DNA of 64,000 bases, taken from positions 37,829,756 to 37,893,755 of the forward strand of contig NC_081832.1 of NCBI RefSeq assembly GCF_030867095.1. Direction: 5' to 3'. How positions within the stretch are numbered: the first letter of the stretch is position 1; each line of letters opens with the position of its first letter. The notes beneath the pieces were generated by a model. The model saw only the letters and a list, made by a program, of their open reading frames with translations, had not been told where the DNA came from and searched no databases. A program made the position numbers and the translations under genes. The stretch is from Alligator mississippiensis (taxonomy: Eukaryota; Chordata; Crocodylia; Alligatoridae). This document shows, piece by piece, positions 54,621 to 64,000 of this stretch.

Positions 54621-55202
54621 AGACTACATAGCAAAACAGAATGATGCCTGGACAGATAGGATTGTCAGTGCCATCAGTACCTGTGCAGTGTGGTTGCGGG
54701 AAATAGCAAGACAGGCACGCTGAGTCTGTGGTAGACTGTTGGAGGCAGGAGGCGTTCATGAGAAAGGGAGAGAGAAGGCCTGTCCAGCTTAGAAACATAA
54801 AAAAGCAGTGTTATGTATGTGAAGTGGTCATAATTGCTTATAATTACTGGTCACCCCCTGTTTGTTGCTTTAACCATTGTTTGTTGATTTAAGTATAAAT
54901 AATGCCTGTAGTTACTGTGTGCTTATTAAAAAAGGTCTTCTAATGAAACTTGTTGCATATTGCCTACTTCTTGTTAATGCTTACCTTGAAAATTTAGTAA
55001 CAGTTGGTTATTTCTTTAAATTATGCTAGTAAATCAGTAAATGCTAATTATGTAGATAAGTGTTACTGCCTTCTTTTCTTTCTGTGTGGCCAGCCATCAG
55101 GAGATCATCAGGCCAGGGTCCCAGCCTTTGTGCCAAATGAACAGTTGTTTGCAACATTAGGGAGGGTTGCCTAACTTGCCAAACTGGGAAAACCAGTAAA
55201 TA
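54621..55202. other. Non-coding stretch
   Basis: No gene or recognisable repeat end is present. It is AT-richer (54790-55080). It replaces the missing 3' part of the CR1 to its left and may be an insertion into that copy, but its other edge cannot be fixed. Confidence 0.4.
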
Positions 55203-55427
55203 CACAAGAGCAGCAGTTCCCAATCTGTGGTACACATACCACCAGTGGTACACAGACAACCTGTCAATGGTATGCGTTAACAGATTTATTATAATTACTT
55301 TATAGGACAAAAATTTGCTGGTGGTACTTAAGTTTGAACTGAAAACTTTGCTGGTGGTACTTAAGGTTGTATTGTTTTAAACTGGTGATGTGCAATTTGT
55401 CAGAGTTTTGAAACCACTGCACAAGAG
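55203..55427. mobile_element. Complete hAT miniature element with perfect 8-bp duplication
   Basis: The 209-bp element (55211-55419) starts 'cagcagttcccaatctg' and ends '...gttttgaaaccactg', giving imperfect inverted termini (reverse complement 'cagtggtttcaaaactctg'). It is flanked on both sides by 'cacaagag' (55203-55210 and 55420-55427), a perfect 8-bp target duplication as made by hAT transposases. An internal block, 'ttgctggtggtacttaag', is repeated twice (about 55316 and 55349). It has no coding capacity. The fragment at 10421-10504 belongs to the same family. Confidence 0.93.
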
Positions 55428-55574
55428 GAAACAGCATGGCACAGGGTAGGAAGGGTACGGCAGGTTTGGAGGGGGCGGCACTGTCAAGACCAGGGGTACC
55501 TTGGTCACAAGTGAGGGGCAGCAGGTTGGCTCAGGGTCCTAAGTTCTATAGTGATTGGGCTGGACCAGGGCACT

Positions 55575-56295
55575 ATTGTGTCAGGGGTCTTTGTGGGTCT
55601 GACTGTGGGGTGAGACCATGTAGTCGTGACTGGCATGGGCACCAGCACAAGGGAGCATGGATGCTATGGGCTACCTGCACTCAGGGGCCAGTTGCTCTAA
55701 GGGCATCTTGCCTGCTGCCATGGGTCTGACTGTGGGGTGACCTTCCTTGTGTAATTGTGAATGGTGCAGCAGCCACAGCCAAGGAAAAAAAGTGGCATTC
55801 AGTCAAGGGCAGGGGCAGTGGCAACAGCAGCTTATGGGGTGATGATGCCATGGTCACCCTGGCCAGGGTATGTTGGAGGAGTGGGGGGGTGGGGTGCAGG
55901 TGTGGGTCTGACTGTGGGGTGAGATTGTGCAGTTGTGACTGGTGTGGGCGCCAGCACAAGGGAGCGTGGTGGCTACAGGCTACCTGCACTTGGTGCTATT
56001 AGAAGGCAGTCACCATTTGCTCTGCTTCACTGAAGGGCAAATGAAAGCAGCCTGTGGTGTCCCCTCTAGGCACCCAAGCAGTTCTTTCTTCTTGGATTGA
56101 ACCGGGGGCAGATGATGTGGTAATTTTCCCATTCTTACTAAGGGCTGCCAGCTGCCATGGGGCTGACTGTGGGGTGGGTGACCTTGAGCAATTGTGAATG
56201 GTGAGGCAGCCAGCACAAGAAAAAAAAGTGGCATTTATTCAGGGGCAGCTTATGGGGTGATGGTGCCATTGTCACCCTGGCCAGGGGAGTGAAGT
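55575..56295. repeat. Duplicated block, two diverged copies
   Basis: Block A ('gggtctgactgtggggtgag', 'gactgg...gggc(a/g)ccagcacaagg', 'gctacctgcact') occurs at about 55587-55682 and 55903-55992. Block B ('ctgactgtggggtg', 'aattgtgaatggtg', 'aaaaaaagtggcatt', 'cagcttatggggtgatg', 'tcaccctggccaggg') occurs at about 55727-55870 and 56160-56286. The order A-B-A-B indicates a tandem duplication of roughly 320-430 bp. No gene is recognised in it. Confidence 0.75.
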
Positions 56296-56754
56296 GGGGG
56301 AGGGGTGTGGGTGTCCATATGGGTACATAGATTAACATAGGTACGATGGACATAGATGTTGGGTTGGGTGGACCGCAGGATCTAGTGTGCAATACCTGGC
56401 ATCCAAAGAAACACATTGCTCCTAGTTATCAAAACTGGGCAGCTAACATCATACTCTACCACCCTCAATTTGAAACGACATCTGCTGGACAAAGGGATGA
56501 ACTACAAAATTTGCAGCACCATCTGGTGGACAAAGGGGCTCATTACATGTCTTTGAGTACATTTCTGTTTGCATGTAACAAATCCATGGATGTGGCATTT
56601 TAATTTGTGGCGACTCAAACTAAACTACATTTAGATGAGTTTTACTGTAGTGCACCAGAAAGACTTTTAAAGCCTCAGAAAAACCCGCACATGCAAACAC
56701 TAACACTGTTGGAATGCAAGAAAGGGCAAATTTTGTTATATGTACAAGAGCCCC

Positions 56755-57101
56755 AGCATTGGTTCTCAGCCTTTTTTGTACCAGGACCCATTTGTAAACA
56801 TTGATGGCTAGTCCTGGCCCAGTATCCCTCACTCCCAACCCACTGCCTCCCACCCTCAAGCCCCAGCTCCCACAATGTGTGGGGTAGGGGGTGGATATGG
56901 GCAATGGGAGGCCCCAAGCAGCCCCTTGCAAGCTGGCACTGCCAACCTGTGAGGGAAAAAGCCAGTTTCCTACATTTTTTCCTTTAAAGGAGACAAAATT
57001 TTTAAAGTTTGTTGATGCATTTTTAAAGTTTGTTCACGACCCTGTCATATATTCTTGCAACTCAATTTTTGGGTTGTGACCCACAGGCTGAGAAATGCCA
57101 G
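56755..57101. mobile_element. Charlie-like hAT miniature element
   Basis: The left end 'cattggttctcagcct' and the reverse complement of the right end, 'ctggcatttctcagcctg', share the T-C-T-C-A-G-C-C core of vertebrate Charlie-type hAT termini. The inner right arm 'aatttttgggttgtgaccca' is also typical of that group. No target duplication could be identified, because the right side abuts a CR1 fragment. The frames within are compositional. Confidence 0.75.
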
Positions 57102-57395
57102 TCTATAGCACATGCAAGTAAGGAAGGACCGGCTGGGCTGCAGTACTGCGGAGAAGTACCTGGGGATCTCAGTTGGCCATATGCTGAACAGAAGCTTACG
57201 GTATGCTCTTGTTGCAAACAAAGACATGAGCATATCTGTTGTATTAACAGGATTGTCTCTTGCAAATCAAGGAAAATGATTCTCCATCTCTATTTGGCAC
57301 TGGTGAGACCTCATCTGGAGTGCTGTGTCCAGGTTTGGGCCCTGCGCTGCAAAAAGGATGTGGACAGATTGGAAAGAGTGCAGGGCAGAGCAGGG
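57102..57395 (+). mobile_element. CR1 RT fragment joined to a host gene fragment
   Basis: The plus-strand frame includes '[20 protein letters not shown]', '[20 protein letters not shown]' and '[12 protein letters not shown]', the CR1 thumb region also seen at 21770-21930. It ends abruptly at about 57393, where the minus-strand ITPRIP-like coding sequence begins. The 3' end of CR1 is missing, so the junction is a deletion or recombination rather than a simple CR1 insertion. Confidence 0.88.
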
Positions 57396-57785
57396 CGCGG
57401 GGGAGCCTCTGGAAGCTGCTTCAGCCTCATTTTTGTCCATGTCCTCATCCTCTTCCTCGTTATTGTTGCTGCTAGAGTCGTACTCCTGGTTGCGCTTCAG
57501 GTTCTTACCTACAAACAGTGCCAGGGCTAGCAGGACCCTGCAGCACCAGGCCTCCCACCCCATGGGGTCTGGCTTGGACATCACCATAAACCCCACCATG
57601 AAGTCCTCCTCTTCTATGCAGCTCCCCTTCTCAGCCTCCATCTGTAGGTGTTTCATTTCCAACCTCAGGTCCTGCTCCCGTTGCTGAACCTGCTCTCTTG
57701 TGGCCGGGTCCAACCTGTCACTAACCATTAGGGGGTGGTGGATGATGGCCAATGCTGTCAGGAAGAAGAGGCTGCTCACAGTCAT
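57393..57785 (-). pseudogene. ITPRIPL1: ITPRIP-like gene, 5' coding fragment
   Basis: From an ATG at 57785 the minus strand reads MTVSSLFFLTALAIIHHPLM, then 'VSDRLDPATREQVQQREQDL', a Glu/Lys/Gln-rich coil, '[20 protein letters not shown]' (second hydrophobic segment) and an acidic run '[20 protein letters not shown]'. The H-H-P-L-M-V-S-D-R start, coil, membrane segment and Ser/Glu-rich run match the amino terminus of ITPRIP-like proteins (ITPRIPL1 type), membrane proteins with a nucleotidyltransferase-like (Mab-21) domain that this fragment lacks. A 'ccctcctccaag|cc' acceptor-like site precedes the ATG, as these genes have one coding exon. About 130 codons survive without a stop before the sequence switches to CR1. 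The family is multicopy in birds and reptiles, so this may be a truncated duplicate. Confidence 0.8.
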
Positions 57786-59334
57786 GGCTTGGAGGAGGGT
57801 GGAGAGGAAAGCGCTCAAGTCTAGGTTTTTCTGGGAACCCTAAGGAGCAAAGGGCTGTGGCTTAGGAGCAAGGGCCACTGGCAGGGGTGAGATGGACAGG
57901 GGGCTACAGGTCAGGAATGAGGGACTCCAGCAGGGCTGGGGCAGGGTGGAGAGAATCTGGTGTCTGATCTCAAACCCACAGGGTGGCTTTTAGAAGAGCC
58001 AGACAGAGGGCTGAGGCTCAGAGGCAGGGGATTGCTGCCTGCACCTGGGCTGAGTGAAAGTTGGTATCCAACAGCTGCTGTGGTCCAAGTTCCCAGGTGT
58101 GACGTTGGTTCTGGCTCTGGCTGGACACAAGTGCTGGCTTCCTAGCCCCTTCTGTGGCCGCCCACTCCCTGTGAGGTCACGCCACCTAGAATCCCTTTAA
58201 AGGCACGGTGCACACATGTTCTCCTGGAGCATCCAGAACCCAGGACTCACCTCAGCCTCTGGCTGGGCTTTTGGTAGTTTGGGGGAAAGGGAAGCCAAAG
58301 GCTGTTCCTGTTGCTCTGGACACCTGTTGTCTATTTGTCTGGCTGGGTGGCTGGCTGGCTAAGGGACTCCGAAGTGGGTGCCCCTTGATACAACTAAGGC
58401 CTGGGATCCACTGAGGTCATGCTCCCCCTGCCCATATATCCAAGACAGCCCTCCCCACCATCCTGATCTCTGCTGTAGCCATGACCTGGCAGCGTTTGTG
58501 CTGTGCCAGGGCTGTGGTATCAACCTGACTTCTACTAGTGCAAACCACACCACTGCTAGGGCTGACTGCAGCAGTGGGGAGAACCCAATGGAGGGCCCAT
58601 CTTGGTCCCCCCAGATGGTGACAGAGTAAAGATAGAGGGCCAAGATAGAGGGGCCAAGCATCCCAGAGGCCACATGGAATCAGTTCTTGGAGTCCTTGGA
58701 CCCCCAGATCCTCATTGTAGCCCTTACCCCCATCCCCATGTGGGTTCCCAAAGGTCAACGCAGAAGGTGTTGTGGAGATCTGAGCCATCACGGGACAGAT
58801 TGGACAATTGCACAGTCACCTTAGTGGGCCTGGTGAGAGCTCTGGGAAGGCAGAAGAGATTTGCAGGGTCTGGGAAGGAAAGGCATCAGACCAAGATAAA
58901 CCCAGCCGCAAAGGCATCCTAAGCAGAGACACGGAGGGATAAATGTGGCCAGGAGCCAGAAGAGCAGACAGCCTAGATCATGGAGAGCTGGGCCCTGCAT
59001 GCATGAGGGGCCAGGGAGAGTGGACCCATAGCCCTGGCAAAGAAGAACAGGGAATTCTATCACTTTGTATAGGCAGGTAGCCACGGCCTGGCTTATCTTA
59101 GGAAAAAATTCAGGCCTTGCCAACACAAAACCTAAGGGGACGGTGAGCTCCCTGTCTCACTGAGGGGGTTTTTGCTGCCTGCCTGCATCACTCTATGGCA
59201 GTCCTTTGCAGCCTGATTTGCAGCAGGGTTGAGCATCTGTTGCCACCTGCATCTCCAGCCACTGTCCTGTTGGTTCCTTGCCTGCACTGTGTGGCCGACC
59301 CTCAGCAGGGCATGTTTTGGACTGGTTTAGGGCA
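57786..59334. other. About 1.5 kb upstream of the ITPRIP-like fragment, no gene
   Basis: This is probably 5' flank or intron of the ITPRIP-like copy. Overlapping short frames on both strands (58359-58922) are low in information. No TATA or CpG island is seen. Confidence 0.4.
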
Positions 59335-60178
59335 GTGTATGGGGGAACAGACAGGAAGATCAGGGAAAGTGTAAGTCTGTTACTGAATGGGGAAGGCAAC
59401 CTAGTGACAAATGATGCAGAAAGAGCTGAAGTACTCAATGCCTTTTTCACCTCAGTCTTCACAGGCAAGGTTAGCTCCCAGACTACTGCACCTGGCAGCA
59501 CAGTTTGGGGAGAAGGTGAGCAGCCAACTGTGGCAGAAGAACAGGTTAGGGACTATTTAGAAAAGCTGGATGTGTACAAGTCCATGGGGCCAGATGGGAT
59601 GCACCTGAGATGCTGACAGAGTTGCCTGATGTGATTGCAGAGCCACTGGCTATCATCTTTGAAAACCCATGGTGATTGAGAGAGGTCCTCGACACTTGGA
59701 AAAGGGCAAATATAGTGCCCATCTTTAAGAAAGGGAAGGAAGAGGATCCAGGGAACTACAGACTGGTCAGCCTCACCTCAGTCCCTGGAAAAATCATGGA
59801 GCAGGTTCTCAAGCAATCCATTCCTAAGCACTTGGAGGAAAAGGTGATTAGGAACAGTCAGCATGGATTCGCTAAGTGCAAGTCATGTCTGACCAACCTG
59901 ATTGTCTTCTATGATGAGATGACTGGCACTGTGGATGTGGGAAGAGCAGTGGACATGATATGCCTTGACTTTAGCAAGGCTTTTGATATGGTCTCCCACA
60001 ACATTCTCGCAAGCAAGCTAAGGAAGTACACGTTGGATGAATGGTTTGTAAGGTGGATAGAAAACTAGCTGGAATGTCAGGCTCAGAGAGTAGTGGTCAA
60101 TTTCTCAATGCCAAGTTGGCAGGTGATATCAAGTGGAGTGCCCCAGGGATCAGTCCTGGGGCAGGTTTTGTTCAATAA
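59335..60178 (+). mobile_element. CR1 RT fragment, interrupted on the right
   Basis: Frames in order: 'DRKIRESVSLLLNGEGNLVT', 'AERAEVLNAFFTSVFTGK', 'VRDYLEKLDVYKSMGPDGMH' (59278-59616), then 'LDTWKRANIVPIFKKGKEED', 'VIRNSQHGFAKCKSCLTNL' and 'MICLDFSKAFDMVSHNIL' (59676-60068), and after a stop 'ISSGVPQGSVLGQVLFN' near 60130-60175. It covers fingers and palm with the first catalytic Asp and the G-V-P-Q-G block, then stops at 'ttcaataa', where a different repeat begins. Frameshift near 59616 and stops make it a pseudogene. Confidence 0.88.
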
Positions 60179-60609
60179 TGTGGCAGTGCACCTTTGGGTG
60201 CCTGCCACTTTAAGAGCTTGAGCAGGTTGAGGCAGCCTGCAGGTGGGAGCAGATCCAATCGGGTGGTTGCATTACAACCAGGAGGCTGCCTGTTTGAAGC
60301 AGGGCTGAGCAGCCTCAGTATAAGAGCAGGCCCTGAGGAGCTAGGCCAGCAGTTCCAGCTGGGGAGCTGGAGGGTGAACATCTCCTGGCTGGAGTACTGT
60401 TGCTCCCAGAACACCTGGATCTCTGGGTGGGAGCTATGGGGATGGCGGAAGTTCCTGGGGACCCAGTGTGGGATCCAGGGCACTGAGAAGGGGGCTGAGT
60501 GCCTGTGGCCTGTTGAGAGGAGAGCTCAAGACAAGCCCAGAGAGGAGCTGTATGGACAGGGGAATTGTGAGAGACTAGGAAGGTTTGAAGACTTGTCCTG
60601 AGGCATGAC
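60179..60609 (+). repeat. Possible LTR inserted in CR1
   Basis: It begins 'tgtggcagtgcacctttggg', contains a TATA-like 'cagtataagagcagg' (about 60317-60331) and ends near 'gaggcatgaca'. It sits exactly where the CR1 RT frame breaks. The 431-bp size, TG/CA ends and promoter position suggest a solo LTR. The flanks ('ttcaata' on the left, 'taaaagt' on the right) do not give a clear duplication, and CR1 sequence does not obviously resume, so support is limited. Confidence 0.4.
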
Positions 60610-61567
60610 ATAAAAGTACATTCTGCTAGGGCCATTCCCCCTGCTACAGAGGAAGGCAAACCCCTCCACAATCCATGTCAGTCCATGCCAATCTGACCAA
60701 AAGGTCAAACTCCTTCCTGATCTCCAATGATCTCCAATTGGGATGATCCTGAGCAGGGCATTAAGGTCCTCTAACTGGGACCCTCCAGGTTTTAGTCCCA
60801 GCAGAAGCATTAGATCAGCTCAGTCATAATCCCCAGCCTCAACTGCAGCCAATACCTAATGCTGTGGAGGAAAGCAGAAAAAAAATCTAATACCTGTAGC
60901 AAAAAGAGGAGGAAAGGGAGGGGGGATTCCTTCTGGATCCCATACAACTTGCAGCAAAACGTAGAAGCACAGGAAATCCTAAACTCCCTCCATTCTGCTC
61001 TGTAGGCTGGGGGAGCAAGCATAACTCCATATATCACACCCTCTACCTGAACAGCCAGAACTCTCTTTTCTGTGTCCCTGCCATGAATTTATCCTAGCTC
61101 CTTTAATCTTCTTTCATAATTAGCTGGTTGTGGAGCTCCGCTTAATTCTCCTGTTGCTCATCAAGAGTCTCTCTGTGGCAGCTGTCACTTCTCCCACCAA
61201 GAAATTTTCAGCTCTGTGGGCAGTTCCGCAAGCCAGATAACATAGCTCTGCACTTTAGATGCAGCCCATGGGTCTCTCTATGAGGCCAAATATTTGGTGG
61301 TGGGGTGAGCTGTGGCAATTAACACTGTCACGGATCATCCTGCTGCTAAATTTTCAGCTGTTTGGGGAGCCCTTCGAACCAGGTGACACAGCTCTGTGCC
61401 TCAGATCCAACCTGTGGGCCATATCTTTGACACCCCTGACATGCAGAAATAGTCTTACACTTACAAGAATCTAAGAAGAACACAGAAGAAAATGAGTTAC
61501 AATGATTTTGCTAAAATGAACACCTTAGCCCTCTCTGGGAATATGTTACTACAGAAGAAGTTTTTAA
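60610..61567. other. Non-coding stretch
   Basis: No gene is found. Pieces such as 'caaactccttcctgatctcc' may be an old repeat, but I cannot name it. Confidence 0.4.
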
Positions 61568-61993
61568 AACTCCCAAGTGCTCATTAGAACAACAGAGCTG
61601 GATATGGAGATCAAGCCAGCAAGGTTACAAGTGCCCCTGCTCTCACAGAGTGGGTGGGACCTTGTTATTACAGACTGGTGGGGAAACTATAGAAGGACCA
61701 AAAAGAGGGCCTTTGACATCAGGAGTCTGCCCCCCGGGGAACTTCACTCTGACATTATCAATAGGACCATCTTGATCTCTTCATCAAAGAACAGCATTCT
61801 CTGTGTACAGATAAAAACTGTAACCATAATTGTTGCTGGCACAGCTGTTCATCTGAAATGGCTGCCTCACTCAAAAATCTTTCAGAAAGGTGAGGTCCAC
61901 CACCAGGAAATGTTTGCCAATTGGGAGTTCCTGCTATTCACCCTGAGCACAGAGGGCATAGATATGTGGCTCAACAATGTCCATATCCTCTGA
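61568..61993 (+). CDS. Unrecognised open frame, 141 codons
   Basis: The frame is open from after a TAA at 61565-61567 to the TGA at 61991-61993. The first ATG gives 'MEIKPARLQVPLLSQSGWDL' (about 61604). Other segments are 'VITDWWGNYRRTKKRAFDI', 'INRTILISSSKNSILCVQI', 'IKTVTIIVAGTAVHLKW' and the closing 'WEFLLFTLSTEGIDMWLNNV'. Amino-acid composition is balanced, with alternating hydrophobic residues like a beta-rich domain. It is not low-complexity, unlike most frames in this window. A splice-donor-like 'CAGAAAG|GTGAGG' lies inside (about 61890). I do not recognise the family. It could be a terminal exon, an old transposon gene or chance. Confidence 0.35.
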   Translation, partial: NSQVLIRTTELDMEIKPARLQVPLLSQSGWDLVITDWWGNYRRTKKRAFDIRSLPPGELHSDIINRTILISSSKNSILCVQIKTVTIIVAGTAVHLKWLPHSKIFQKGEVHHQEMFANWEFLLFTLSTEGIDMWLNNVHIL

Positions 61994-62400
61994 ATGTTGG
62001 GTCACAGGGAGGTGAAAGCTTGGATTGGTGGGGAGGGGGTGCCAGGGGTCAGGTAGGGGTCATGAGCCACCAATTCTTGATCTTTTTCTCTGCTAGCCCA
62101 TTCTTCCCCATGTGTTCACAGATATTTCAGGGGGAGCATAATTTATATTGCCATTATGCCTGCCCTCAGCCATAACAAATATTCACCCAGTCCTGACTCC
62201 TGCTGTCATTTTAAGCTGCTGGTCTATACCACTTGCCTTAAAGAGACTGACACCACATCTTTCTTGGATCAAGTATTTTTTTACAGGCTTAATTTTTCAT
62301 TCAAGCAACAAAACAATTCAGCCATAAGTGGGCCACATTGCCAGCCACATACCTGAGAAGCTGCCTGCTCTAGGGCCTTCCACAAAAGCCATTTTACTCC
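61994..62400. other. Non-coding stretch
   Basis: No gene or repeat end is seen between the unknown frame and the miniature element at 62401. Confidence 0.4.
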
Positions 62401-62669
62401 CAGTAAATATTGCTAACCCAAGAACATTTTTAGTGACAATTTGCAAACTTTTTACTGACGAAACTTTTTTACTGTCACGTTTTCACTGACATATTTTGTG
62501 TAATGTAAATGTAACTCTTCTACTACGCCCTACCTTGCTTACAAAACTTCAGTTAGAAGAGCTGGGTTCAAATTTAGGGTTTAACACCAACCTTAGTAAA
62601 AAAAAAAATAAAGTTTGGTTGTCAGTGAAAAGTTTCTAGTAAAAAAAAATCTTGGGTTGGCAACACTGC
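62401..62669. mobile_element. hAT-like miniature element
   Basis: The left end 'cagtaaatattgctaaccca' and the reverse complement of the right end, 'cagtgttgccaacccaaga', share 'ttgc(t/c)aacccaaga'. The arms continue with A/T-rich complementary sequence ('aactttttactgac' on the left; 'gtcagtgaaaagttt' on the right). The CAGTGTTGCCAAC terminus is typical of vertebrate hAT miniature elements. An 8-bp target duplication was not found. Confidence 0.7.
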
Positions 62670-64000
62670 TTGATTAAACCAATGGTTTATACCATGCTAC
62701 CTCCACCCACACACCCTGCATAATGCTGCTTCCCCCAGCCTACCCCTCCCCCCCCATCTTATCCCTGGTGGTCCTGCTTTCCCTGTGCTGGCACAGGCCC
62801 ACAATGAAGCCTACCTGCAACCCAGTAGCATTACAGGATGAGACACAGTGGCAGCAGCATGTGGCTAGAGGTGGGGGGCCGGCGGTGTGATCTACACAAC
62901 CCTGACAACTGGCTTCCTGCAGGGTGCTATGCTACCACTCAGATAACAGGAGGCATTGCTCTACCCTGTCAGTCTTTCAGTCAAGCTCTCGCTGTCCAGC
63001 TTCTTTCCAAGGGGGAGCTTTAGTCAAGCAGACTTGTGGTAGCTTTGTGTTTTTAGAGATGGCTCATATTTATTTATAGACTTGAGAGGCAGGCATTTAT
63101 AGCCTGACTTTTTTTACAGACAGCTGGCAACCCTGGCTCCAGCATTCCTCCTCAACTCCTCCCAGTTCAGCCAATGGAGGCAGTCTCAGCAAGGATGTAG
63201 CTGATCACAGACAGATGAGGCTACACCCAACTCTCCTTAAGTGGCCTGCCACCCTTTGACAGACTAACACCCTCCCCACCAATATTCAGGGCCACTACCT
63301 CACTACTCAAGAACCAGTGTCTATTTGTGTCTGTTCCCTCTAAACATTTTGCAGTCCCCTGAAGGCAATGTTGCCTTTCTTTCTGGCTAATTCTCAGCCC
63401 AGTCTTTCTGGATGCTCTGTAGTTTAAACATAGGATGGTAGCTATTCTAGGCCAGGTTTCAGCGAGAGTCTCTTCCAGATCCAAGTTTTGAGGGTGTTGG
63501 TTCTGAGGACAGCAGACCCTGTTAGACATTTAGGCTGCTACCTTCCGTTTCCTAGATTGCTGATGTTTTAGTTCAAGTATTAGCAGACACTGGATGCATT
63601 ACACTGTCCATCTGCTCTTGTGACCTGGAATCCCTGCATGTTGGCTCTTCATATTGGAGATTTGGAAGGGCAGACTTATTTGGGTCCTAGTTCACTAGAA
63701 AAAGGCTATACTTCAGTTCCTGTAGGTTCAGCAATGAATATTGTTCCAGTCTTTCATTCAGAGAGTTTACATAGGGGTCTTCAGACAAGTAGGGTGATGG
63801 ATTGTAGGGAGGGGGCTGAAGGGATACTTTTTTTAGTGTTGTAAAAGCTGATGTGCTGACATTTCTGACATGTTCTTAATCAAACAGGGCAGCTGCTGGT
63901 AGTGTAAAACGGACCTGGGAGCATGATTCTGGAGCTGCAGGCCACAGAACAAAGGTCAAAGGTAGCCATTAAGGGGCACAATGCTTAGAGACCAAAGCAT
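62670..64000. other. Non-coding to window end
   Basis: Short frames on both strands (62838-63023, 63221-63529, 63620-63844) carry no recognisable motif. No repeat termini were identified. Confidence 0.4.

Noticed and set aside
1..64000. rRNA, tRNA genes or bacterial-type operons
   Set aside because: None seen. The only tRNA-like sequence is the 18-base retroviral primer-binding site at 35820-35837.

Overview
The window is vertebrate nuclear DNA, almost certainly from a sauropsid and most likely a crocodilian or turtle. It carries many CR1 LINE copies, an RTE-type LINE fragment, a Ty3/gypsy (Gmr1-type) gag with a SCAN-like fold, a PIF/Harbinger transposase, hAT and TA-inserting miniature elements and a gamma-type endogenous retrovirus (ERV). 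There is no operon, Shine-Dalgarno, rRNA or tRNA signature. Host coding sequence is scarce. I can support one exon of a rootletin-family (CROCC/CROCC2) gene on the minus strand (12504-12689) beside a CpG island, and the 5' part of an ITPRIP-like gene on the minus strand (57393-57785), cut off by a CR1 fragment. Everything else that looks coding is transposon- or virus-derived, except one unrecognised open frame at 61568-61993.

Layout. 0-6.2 kb: CR1 scrap, GC-rich repeat, a decayed gag with SCAN-like domain (1901-2550), then a young CR1 (3040-6150) whose endonuclease and reverse transcriptase are separated by a single TGA. 6.2-12.4 kb: mostly non-coding, with nested miniature elements (9053-9915), a hAT fragment and a ~960 bp foldback element (11386-12344). 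12.5-13.6 kb: rootletin-like exon and CpG island. 14-23.7 kb: CR1 and RTE remnants, a double-hairpin sequence and a hAT miniature element with target duplication. 25.4-42.3 kb: three diverged copies of one composite repeat unit. The first copy is split by a 10.6 kb ERV on the minus strand (25855-36445), which is itself split inside env by a 1.56 kb LTR-like insertion (27121-28679). A PIF/Harbinger transposase pseudogene closes the array. 42.5-50.5 kb: a gypsy-like LTR, simple repeats, a 51-bp minisatellite and unidentified repeat-rich DNA. 50.8-54.6 kb: a CR1 retaining ORF1 (zinc-finger/coil and esterase), endonuclease and part of the RT, preceded by a tandem 462-bp duplication. 55-64 kb: hAT elements, CR1 scraps, the ITPRIP-like fragment and the unknown frame.

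How it fits together. This looks like intronic or intergenic DNA dominated by successive waves of insertion. All CR1 and RTE copies lie on the plus strand, while the two host coding pieces, the ERV and the Harbinger transposase lie on the minus strand. The clearest unusual signals are: a short loop sequence inverted between the two ERV LTRs, a directional G-to-A excess in the same provirus, a SCAN-like capsid domain in a retroelement gag, and the isolated rootletin exon with a possible CpG-island first exon.
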